A stretch of DNA of 28,175 bases. Origin: an uncultured Eubacteriales bacterium. GTDB lineage: Bacteria > Bacillota > Clostridia > Oscillospirales > Acutalibacteraceae. Location: contig CAKTTT010000005.1 of assembly GCA_934615635.1 (NCBI GenBank), forward strand, positions 1-28,175, written 5' to 3'. The notes beneath the pieces are model-generated. The model did not search any database, was not told where the DNA came from, and saw only the letters and a list, made by a program, of their open reading frames with translations. This document shows, in pieces, positions 23,001-28,175 of this stretch. Every line of letters starts with the position of its first letter. Within the stretch, counting starts at the first letter, position 1. The translations under genes and the position numbers were made by a program.

Positions 23001-24269
23001 ATGAAAAAAGAAAAAATACGCGCTGGACTGATCGGATTTGGTTCCCGGGGGCAGAATCTGCTGGAATGCGTGCTCGTTCCCATGACGGAAATGGATCTGG
23101 TGATCGAGGCGGTGTGCGATGAATACGAAGATCGGGCGGTAAACGCCGCGGACTACGTGAAGGAAAAGACCGGCCGCCGGCCCTTCTGCACCACCGATTA
23201 TCATGAGATCACGGCGATGGAGGGGCTGGACGCGGTGATCATCATGTCCGCCTGGGAATCCCATGTTCCCATCGCGCTGGAGGCTATGCGGGCAGGAAAA
23301 TATGTGGCCACGGAGGTGGGGGGCGCCTATTCGGTAGACGACTGCTGGGCGCTGGTGAAAACCTCCGAGGCCACCGGTATGCCTTGTATGCTGCTGGAAA
23401 ACTGCTGCTATGGCCGTCGGGAGATGATGGTGCTGAACATGGCGCGGCTGGGCGTGCTGGGAGATATCGTCCACTGCTCCGGCGGTTATTGCCATGATCT
23501 GCGGGAGGAAATCGCCTACGGAAAGGAAAACCGTCACTATCGGCTGCGCAACTATCTGCGCCGCAACTGTGAAAATTATCCCACTCACGAGCTTGGCCCC
23601 ATCGCCCAGGTGCTGAATATCAACAACGGCAACCGGTTGGTTTCCTTGAGCTCCGCGGCCTCCTGCGCCCGTGGGATGCACGACTACATACTGGATAAAA
23701 AGGGGCCGGAGGACGAGCTGGCTTCCGCCGTTTTCGCCCAGGGGGATATCGTCACCACCACCATCCGCTGCGCCGGCGGGCAAACCATTGTGCTGACGCT
23801 GGACACCACCCTGCCCCGGTATTACAGCCGCGGCTTTACCGTGAGGGGAAGCAAAGGCTTCTACATGGAGGACACCGACTCCGTCTTTATCGAGGGGATC
23901 CACAACCAGTATCATCTGGGCTGGAAGTCTCAGTGGGGCAACGCGGTGGAATTTGAGGAAAAATACGACCACCCGCTGTGGAAGGCTTATAAGGATCAGG
24001 TGCGGGGAGGCCACGACGGGATGGACTGGCTGGTTTTCCGCGGCTTCCTGGAAAGCGTCAAGAACGGCACGCAGCCGCCCATCGATGTCTATGACACGGC
24101 CACCCTCATGTGCATAAGCGCCCTGAGCGAGGAATCCATCCAGCACGGCGGGACCGCGGTGGCGATTCCCGACTTCACCGGCGGCCGCTGGCTGGAGCGT
24201 CACGACACCGTGAAGGGCAAATACTGCCTGCGGGAAACCTGCGAGGATGACAGCGTCAGCATCTACTGA
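23001..24269 (+). CDS. Gfo/Idh/MocA family protein, GH109-like glycosidase candidate
   Basis: A 422-residue cytoplasmic protein with an N-terminal Rossmann domain: dinucleotide loop GLIGFGSRGQ (9-18), acidic residue near 40, and AGKYVATEVGGAY where related enzymes have the EKP motif. The segment ENYPTHELGPIAQVLNINNGNRLVSLSS (191-218) closely resembles the block around the catalytic histidine of family GH109 glycosidases, which use NAD+ and a redox mechanism to remove alpha-N-acetylgalactosamine or similar sugars; H196 would be the equivalent. No signal peptide is visible. The start ATG 23001 is preceded by AAAGGACAGG. Alternative: an ordinary sugar or inositol dehydrogenase. The AraC neighbour with a cupin sensor supports carbohydrate use. 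Confidence 0.82.
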   Translation: MKKEKIRAGLIGFGSRGQNLLECVLVPMTEMDLVIEAVCDEYEDRAVNAADYVKEKTGRRPFCTTDYHEITAMEGLDAVIIMSAWESHVPIALEAMRAGKYVATEVGGAYSVDDCWALVKTSEATGMPCMLLENCCYGRREMMVLNMARLGVLGDIVHCSGGYCHDLREEIAYGKENRHYRLRNYLRRNCENYPTHELGPIAQVLNINNGNRLVSLSSAASCARGMHDYILDKKGPEDELASAVFAQGDIVTTTIRCAGGQTIVLTLDTTLPRYYSRGFTVRGSKGFYMEDTDSVFIEGIHNQYHLGWKSQWGNAVEFEEKYDHPLWKAYKDQVRGGHDGMDWLVFRGFLESVKNGTQPPIDVYDTATLMCISALSEESIQHGGTAVAIPDFTGGRWLERHDTVKGKYCLRETCEDDSVSIY

Positions 24270-24376
24270 TACCGCCCGCAAACGGTATGCCTTCCCCTTA
24301 TCCCTCCTTTGCGTTTTGATCGCCGGAATAAAGAGGAAAGCGGATTTCCCATGTTCTCCTCATAACCAGCAGGCGA

Positions 24377-24419
24377 AAAAGGCTTCGGGCCTCTCGGATA
24401 GAGAGGCCCGAAGCCTTTT
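24377..24419 (+). terminator. Strong terminator after the GH109-like gene
   Basis: A perfect 19-bp stem, 24377-24395 with 24401-24419, with a 5-base loop GGATA and A/T flanks. It lies about 110 bases past the stop codon and is likely bidirectional. Confidence 0.93.
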
Positions 24420-24443
24420 GATGTTGACGGGCAGGCAAGAATC

Positions 24444-24680
24444 ATCCCCCGGTTCAACCGGGGGATGGTAAAAAGCTTTAGCGAAAGGAAGAACCTCCTG
24501 TGAGGTAGAATGGAGAAGGTCTGGCAACCACACCATCAAAACACAGGAGCTTCAAGTCAAATGAATGACGTAACCGGATGAGGAATAAGTGCCCAGAAAA
24601 CGGGATATTGCGGATGGCGGAGCAGTTCGATTGAAAAAGGTGGCGGCTGTCCATTTCAGAGAAGTGGGTTTGGACAGCCT
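24444..24680 (+). ncRNA. Candidate structured RNA (omega/HEARO-like or IS remnant)
   Basis: No protein is encoded here, yet stems crowd the stretch. ATCCCCCGGTT (24444-24454) pairs perfectly with 24456-24466 around TTCAA. CTTT-agcg-AAAG lies at 24476-24487. ACCTC-ctgt-GAGGT (24493-24506) competes with CTCCTGTG (24495-24502) pairing with CACAGGAG (24542-24549). ATGG/CCAT (24510-24513, 24533-24536) encloses GGT-ctggc-ACC. GGCTGTCCA (24645-24653) pairs with TGGACAGCC (24671-24679). A terminator follows at 24733. The TTCAACC hairpin, GAAAGG and CCTGTGAGGT recall IscB-associated omega RNA (HEARO), but this comparison is from memory and no IscB gene is present. A decayed IS200/IS605-type end is the alternative. 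Confidence 0.4.
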
Positions 24681-24732
24681 ATGATTTCGCAAGACGTGTA
24701 CCATACGGATTTTTTGTATTGGAACTATAGGG

Positions 24733-24775
24733 AATCCCGGCGGCGCTCTTATTGAGAGTGCCGCCGGGATTTTTC
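24733..24775 (+). terminator. Terminator at the end of the structured region
   Basis: AATCCCGGCGGC (24733-24744) pairs with 24760-24771. The stem continues through one G-T pair and CTCT/AGAG and is followed by TTTTTC. It works on the plus strand only and overlaps the stop codon of the converging GntR gene at 24774. Confidence 0.9.
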
Positions 24776-26219
24776 AATCAGGGATTTTCAGATGCCCGAC
24801 GCCGGATATTTTCTGACCGACTAAGAAGTCGCGGACAGTTTGAAATAAATAGCAATAGCAGTCGAACAGACAATCGGCAAAGCCCTTTGGATTTCCATTT
24901 TCCAAGCAGGAAAGAGCCTCCTCACAGCGAAGGTTCAAATGAAGCGTGCTTTGACTGCTTCCGATATAAATCGCATAATAATACCCCCAACCGATGATCT
25001 CCCGCGTCTTTTCCAAAATGGCCTGCAGCGGATACAGCGATATTCCTTCTATCACACAGTCGGTCAATAGTTTCAGCGGCGGGGTGTTTTGCTGCGTCAA
25101 TCCTTCCCGCAGCTTCTTTCCCTCATTTGCATGGATATGAGAAAAGGCTAGCGGCACGGCGGCGCGAACGGCAATCGCCATGAGCTGCAGGCCGCTGAGA
25201 AATTGCAAAAATTCCATCCGGTATTCTTCATGCTGGTTCAATTGAGGGACGTGATGATACTCCAAGGAAAGAATTTTACTCCCCTTACCATGCACCGTTT
25301 GAATAAAGCCCAGCAGAGAAAGCAGCCGCAGTGCTTGGCGGATGGTGGAAACCGAAACGCCGTATTCCTTGGCAAGCTTGGCTTCTGAGGGCAGCCAGCT
25401 TTCCACAGAATATATGCCCAGAATGATCTTTTCAATCAAATCCCGGCTTATTTTCCTATAAAGATGGTGCACTCCGAACTCCCAGGTAAATGTATTTTCT
25501 CCGCTGTCATCAATGTGGGGAAATTTTTCTGTCAGCTTATCAAAAACATGTTGAGCCGACAAATAGACGGCGTGATAATATTCCGCGAAATGGCGACGTA
25601 CGGTACGATGATCGGCCTGCAGCTTTTCGAGGACTTGTATGGGCGTCAGGTTGGCGGTAATCATATCATAAGAGGTCAGCGGGTATTGATGGTCCATCAT
25701 AAATGAGACCTCCGCGTAGAATTCCATCGCTCCATACATGCTGAGAAACAGGGAATTGCCGGAAGCCAGGAGCATGTCGTGCAGGAGTCCCGACACCAGC
25801 TTCCAGCATCCCACCGCCCTTGGGCGTTTGCTCCATCTGATGATCGGCTCAAAATGTTCCAGTTCATAGACCCGGGCCGACCGGGAGCACAGGGCCAGAA
25901 TATCCGGCATAAGCAGCTCCATCATTTGATACACGCTGAGAATATCCGAACGCCGCCGCAGGATCCGATGGGCTGGGATATGCTCGCCCGTATAAGGCGA
26001 TTGATACAGCACGACAGCCCGCCGCCTTTCTTCGGTGCGAATCAGGCCATCCGCTTCCAGCAGCTCCATGGCCTTCCGGATCGTCCATTTTCCCACATAA
26101 TACTGTAAGGCGAGCTGGTCGGCAGAGGGCAGCCGGCCGCCGTACTCCCAATGTTCGCTGAGAATCTGCGCCTTCAAGTCGGTATAGATAAGAAAGTATA
26201 AGCTTTGATTTCTTTTCAA
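24774..26219 (-). CDS. GntR regulator with two winged-helix domains
   Basis: A 481-residue protein that looks like a whole regulator repeated twice. The first GntR-type winged helix is residues 5-70 (IYTDLKAQILSEHWEYGGRLPSADQLALQYYVGKWTIRKAMELLEADGLI). The second is 252-316 (SRDLIEKIILGIYSVESWLPSEAKLAKEYGVSVSTIRQALRLLSLLGFI, ending in HGKGSKI). Each is followed by about 150 mostly helical residues, possibly FCD-like effector domains, although no metal-binding motif is clear. The most likely start is TTG 26219, because the first domain begins right there, but the ribosome-binding site GGGGTGG is weak. It diverges from the recombinase gene, and an inverted repeat in its leader suggests autoregulation. 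The effector is unknown. Base use is less GC-rich than in the central genes. Confidence 0.85.
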   Translation of the reverse strand: MKRNQSLYFLIYTDLKAQILSEHWEYGGRLPSADQLALQYYVGKWTIRKAMELLEADGLIRTEERRRAVVLYQSPYTGEHIPAHRILRRRSDILSVYQMMELLMPDILALCSRSARVYELEHFEPIIRWSKRPRAVGCWKLVSGLLHDMLLASGNSLFLSMYGAMEFYAEVSFMMDHQYPLTSYDMITANLTPIQVLEKLQADHRTVRRHFAEYYHAVYLSAQHVFDKLTEKFPHIDDSGENTFTWEFGVHHLYRKISRDLIEKIILGIYSVESWLPSEAKLAKEYGVSVSTIRQALRLLSLLGFIQTVHGKGSKILSLEYHHVPQLNQHEEYRMEFLQFLSGLQLMAIAVRAAVPLAFSHIHANEGKKLREGLTQQNTPPLKLLTDCVIEGISLYPLQAILEKTREIIGWGYYYAIYIGSSQSTLHLNLRCEEALSCLENGNPKGFADCLFDCYCYLFQTVRDFLVGQKISGVGHLKIPD

Positions 26220-26234
26220 GCCACCACCCCGGTC

Positions 26235-26284
26235 AGCATATTTTCAACTCATATGCTAACCTGCACAGATTGGTGTTGATTATA
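26235..26284 (-). promoter_or_regulatory. Promoter and candidate operator of the GntR gene
   Basis: On the minus strand TATAAT (26284 down to 26279) is a perfect -10; the -35 is poor (TTATTT at 17 bases). Downstream of it AGCATAT (26235-26241) and ATATGCT (26251-26257) form a perfect 7-bp inverted repeat with 9 bases between, well placed for roadblock-type autorepression by the regulator. Confidence 0.55.
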
Positions 26285-26490
26285 CCTTTTTTCATTGAAT
26301 AAAATAAAAGTGGTTCTGCGCCGTCCGCCGGCAACGGTATTGATTGAAAAAACGACGTCTGTTCACCGTAATTCATTCCTGGCGTGTGGTTTTTTCACCT
26401 TGGCTTGCTTCTTTTTCTCATTGCTTATACTGTGAAAAAGAGCGGGCACAATAGAGAGGACTATTTCTATCCCAAAGGAAGGAAGCTACC

Positions 26491-27327
26491 ATGAACCGAT
26501 TATCGAGTAAAGAACTGCTTGCATTCGAGGAATATCTGCGCGAGGAAGAAAAAAGCGACGCCACCGTGGAAAAGTATCTGCGCGATGTACGGTGCTTCTA
26601 TGCTTTTCTTGCAAACAGATCTGCGGAAAAAAGCGAGGTGCTGGCCTACAAGGAATATTTATCCCAGCAATATGCCCCGGCCAGCGTCAACTCCATGCTG
26701 GTGGCTCTCAACGGCTTCCTGCGCTTCTGCGGGCTATCGCACTGCTGTGTGAAGCTCTTAAAAATCCAAAGGCAGATGTTTTGCCGCCAAGAAAAAGAAT
26801 TAACCAGGGAGGAATACCGCCGTCTGGTAAACGCGGCGAAGGTTCCCCAGCTATCGCATATCCTGCAGACCATTTGCGGGACGGGAATCCGGGTCAGCGA
26901 GCTGCAATACATCACCGTGGAGGCGGTGCGGGACGGCAAGGCGGTGGTGAACTGCAAAAACAAGACGCGGGTGATTTTCATCCCCGCGCCGCTGCAGAAA
27001 CTGCTGGAAAAATATATAAAAAAGGCCGGCCTGCAAACCGGGCCGGTGTTTGTCGGACGAAACGGCAAACCGCTCGACCGCAGCTATATCTGGCGTATGA
27101 TGAAGGGGCTGTGCGAAAAAGCCAACGTGGCGCGGAGCAAGGTATTCCCCCATAATCTCCGGCACCTTTTCGCCAAGATCTTTTACTCCATCGAAAAGGA
27201 CATCGTCCGTCTGGCCGATCTGCTGGGCCATAGCAGCGTCGATACCACGAGGATCTACACCATGGAATCCGGCGGCGGCCATCTGGCCCGACTCGAACGG
27301 GTGCAGAAAATCCTGTTGGTCACATAA
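26491..27327 (+). CDS. Tyrosine recombinase (probable DNA invertase)
   Basis: A 278-residue XerC/D-like integrase. The N-terminal SAM-like core-binding domain spans about 5-88. The catalytic residues are all present: R134 (GTGIRVSEL), K158 (CKNKTR), H221 and R224 (HNLRHLF), H247 (LLGHSS) and Y256 (TTRIYT). ATG 26491 follows AAAGGAAGGAAG. There is no phage, ICE or tRNA attachment context. Instead its stop codon lies inside a 30-base dyad whose core reappears in inverted orientation 275 bases downstream, in front of an HD-GYP gene. A dedicated site-specific invertase acting on that segment is therefore the best reading. Alternatives: a solitary integrase of a mobile element whose other end is outside the window. 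Confidence 0.92.
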   Translation: MNRLSSKELLAFEEYLREEEKSDATVEKYLRDVRCFYAFLANRSAEKSEVLAYKEYLSQQYAPASVNSMLVALNGFLRFCGLSHCCVKLLKIQRQMFCRQEKELTREEYRRLVNAAKVPQLSHILQTICGTGIRVSELQYITVEAVRDGKAVVNCKNKTRVIFIPAPLQKLLEKYIKKAGLQTGPVFVGRNGKPLDRSYIWRMMKGLCEKANVARSKVFPHNLRHLFAKIFYSIEKDIVRLADLLGHSSVDTTRIYTMESGGGHLARLERVQKILLVT

Positions 27328-27345
27328 TACGGATTATGTGACCAA
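27316..27345. repeat. Recombination site 1 (left inverted repeat)
   Basis: TTGGTCACATAAT (27316-27328) and ATTATGTGACCAA (27333-27345) are perfect 13-base arms around the asymmetric core ACGG, the layout of a tyrosine-recombinase crossover site. The 20 bases 27320-27339 recur in inverse orientation at 27594-27613. The recombinase TAA stop (27325-27327) is inside the left arm, to the left of the core, so inversion would leave the protein end unchanged. Confidence 0.88.
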
Positions 27346-27419
27346 GGAAGGGTACAAAAATTTTTATAATGAATTGGGAAAACCTCGCAAATCTCTGCTT
27401 AAAATAAAAAAGAGCATAA

Positions 27420-27463
27420 AAACCAGGCTGGAAGAAAAGAAAATTCTTCCGGCTTGGTTTCTT
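27420..27463 (+). terminator. Terminator inside the invertible segment
   Basis: Arms 27420-27436 and 27444-27460 form a 17-pair stem (two G-T pairs) with a 7-base A-rich loop, followed by CTT after TTT. A run of A before the stem makes it a terminator on the minus strand too (TTTTTATGCTCTTTTTT). Confidence 0.8.
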
Positions 27464-27506
27464 ACGCCCAATTGTGAACATATCGCCAAAAATTCGGCCG
27501 AATCTC

Positions 27507-27535
27507 TTGAAAAAGAGACTCTTTTATGGTATATT
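27507..27535 (+). promoter_or_regulatory. Promoter inside the invertible segment
   Basis: TTGAAA at 27507-27512 and TATATT at 27530-27535 are spaced by 17 bases. The -35 box sits within a TCTCTT-gaaa-AAGAGA inverted repeat (27503-27518), a possible regulator site. The transcript would cross recombination site 2 and reach the HD-GYP start codon about 120 bases on. Confidence 0.75.
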
Positions 27536-27593
27536 TAAAATATATGATAGGTAAAGGTCTATCTATGTACACGGCTGAGAGTGCGGAATATCT

Positions 27594-27613
27594 ACATAAT
27601 CCGTATTATGTGA
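27594..27613. repeat. Recombination site 2 (right inverted repeat)
   Basis: ACATAAT (27594-27600), core CCGT, ATTATGT (27605-27611). The core is the reverse complement of the ACGG core of site 1. The 20 bases 27594-27613 are the exact reverse complement of 27320-27339. Outer arms are less symmetric than at site 1. Confidence 0.88.
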
Positions 27614-27661
27614 TGTTACACAAGATAGGAGATAGAAGGGCTGGAAGGGGAGGCATAACCG

Positions 27662-28175
27662 ATGATAGAGTTTAGGAAAACAGAACAAATTGAAACTGTA
27701 TTTCGGTCGCTGCCGGTATTTGTCCAACAGCACAGCCGCATGGTCGGCCAATACGCGAAACTCTTGATCGATGCCCTATCGCAGATAAAGTACAAGCCCC
27801 TTTTGGATGCCCTGCCTGCGGAAGTGCTCGCCCATATCGACCTTTTGGGAAAATACCACGATATCGGCAAGGCGGCGATTCCCGATGCCGTCCTGAGCAG
27901 CGCCCGGCCTTTGGCTGATTTGGAGTGGAAACTCATGTATGCCCACACGCTGCTTGGCGCATACATGATCCTTGACAGGATCATCCTGCCGTCGCAGGAG
28001 TCGTCATCGGAGCTGTGGGAAATTGCCGCTCAATGCTGTCAATATCATCACGAACGGTGGGATGGCAAAGGGTATCCTTTTGGGTTTTCCGGAGAATCCA
28101 TTCCCTTGCCGGCCCGGATCATCGGGATAGCGGACGCGTATGACGCCATGACCGCCGACAGGCCCTATCACAAGG
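27662..28175 (+). CDS. HD-GYP domain protein, c-di-GMP phosphodiesterase (partial)
   Basis: The gene starts at ATG 27662, with GGGGAGG 8 bases upstream, and runs off the window after 171 codons with no stop. All the visible sequence is an HD-GYP domain. Metal-site residues are H24 (QQHSRMVGQYA), H66-D67 (YHDIGKAAIP), H95 (YAHTLLGAYM), H129-H130 (QYHHERWDGKGYP) and D158 (IADAYDAMTADRPY); the G-Y-P motif is 137-139. HD-GYP proteins hydrolyse cyclic di-GMP to pGpG or GMP, lowering the signal that favours attachment and represses motility. No sensor or receiver domain precedes it; a further domain could follow beyond the edge. Its only obvious promoter lies in the invertible segment upstream, so expression is probably phase-variable. 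Confidence 0.93.
   Translation, partial: MIEFRKTEQIETVFRSLPVFVQQHSRMVGQYAKLLIDALSQIKYKPLLDALPAEVLAHIDLLGKYHDIGKAAIPDAVLSSARPLADLEWKLMYAHTLLGAYMILDRIILPSQESSSELWEIAAQCCQYHHERWDGKGYPFGFSGESIPLPARIIGIADAYDAMTADRPYHK

Larger units (their letters stand above)
27329..27604. other. Candidate invertible promoter segment (inverton)
   Basis: The two inverted copies of the 20-base repeat bound about 275 bases that contain no gene but hold a bidirectional terminator hairpin (27420-27460) and one good plus-strand promoter (27507-27535). As drawn, the promoter points right, to the HD-GYP gene, and the terminator shields it from recombinase read-through: an ON state. After inversion the promoter would lie near 27400 and face the 3' end of the recombinase gene, leaving the HD-GYP gene without it. 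The segment is markedly AT-rich. Inversion itself is inferred, not observed. Confidence 0.75.

Noticed and set aside
22872..24281. A 469-residue minus-strand frame
   Set aside because: It mirrors the GH109-like gene; the sense frame has clear motifs and a good start site, the antisense one has neither.
26491..27327. Integrase of a prophage or conjugative element
   Set aside because: No phage, relaxase or attachment-at-tRNA signature is in the window, while a pair of inverted sites lies directly beside it.
27316..27613. CRISPR-like or simple terminator reading of the two palindromes
   Set aside because: There are only two copies, in inverse orientation, with asymmetric cores and a recombinase next door; neither a CRISPR array nor a pair of terminators explains that as well as crossover sites do.

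Overview
The window looks like a chromosome segment of a fairly high-GC, low-complexity-wall Firmicute of class Clostridia, most likely a gut Oscillospiraceae/Ruminococcaceae-type organism. The basis is the gene content (AddA-type RecB/UvrD nuclease, YerC/YecD, YdbC-type PC4 protein, YdbS/YdbT, BlaI/M56 pairs, DivIVA-like coiled coil), strong AGGAGG ribosome-binding sites, frequent GTG/TTG starts, CCA-encoding tRNA genes and many Rho-independent terminators. No 16S or marker-based identification is possible here, so the family-level call is inference.

Layout. 1-1992: the end of one ABC exporter half and a complete second half (translationally overlapping), visibly AT-richer than what follows, closed by a terminator. 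2324-8616 (minus): GNAT acetyltransferase, cobT, an AlkZ-like protein and addA. 8763-11502 (plus): a DivIVA-like coiled-coil protein, a lone fumarase-type beta subunit, a YdbC/PC4 ssDNA-binding protein and uppP. 11846-14941 (plus): a BlaI-controlled cell-wall operon in which the M56 (BlaR1/MecR1-type) membrane protease carries an intact M23 peptidoglycan-peptidase domain where beta-lactam sensors carry a penicillin-binding domain, followed by a second, secreted coiled-coil M23 protein. 15179-17102 (minus): ydbS-ydbT PH-domain membrane proteins. 17280-19327 (plus): yerC, a SAM methyltransferase and hslO. 19368-19930: a Val-Asp-Phe-Gly-Cys tRNA cluster with its own promoter and terminators. 20456-21843 (minus): DUF3343 protein and an EF2568-type cysteine desulfurase, probably a sulfur/selenium transfer pair. 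21954-24269: AraC regulator divergent from a GH109-like Gfo/Idh/MocA protein. 24420-24774: a gene-free, highly structured stretch that could be an IscB-type omega RNA (HEARO) without its nuclease or a decayed insertion element. 24774-26219 (minus): a GntR regulator with two winged-helix domains. 26491-28175 (plus): a tyrosine recombinase, an approximately 275-bp candidate invertible switch, and the start of an HD-GYP c-di-GMP phosphodiesterase gene that runs off the window.

The most interesting parts are (i) the recombinase / inverted-repeat / HD-GYP arrangement at the right edge, read here as an invertible promoter in the ON orientation controlling c-di-GMP turnover; (ii) the BlaI - M56-M23 fusion - M23 operon, read as a cell-wall sensing or remodelling module; and (iii) the structured RNA-like region at 24444-24680. 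Functions are assigned from motifs and family resemblance seen by eye; no database search was run.
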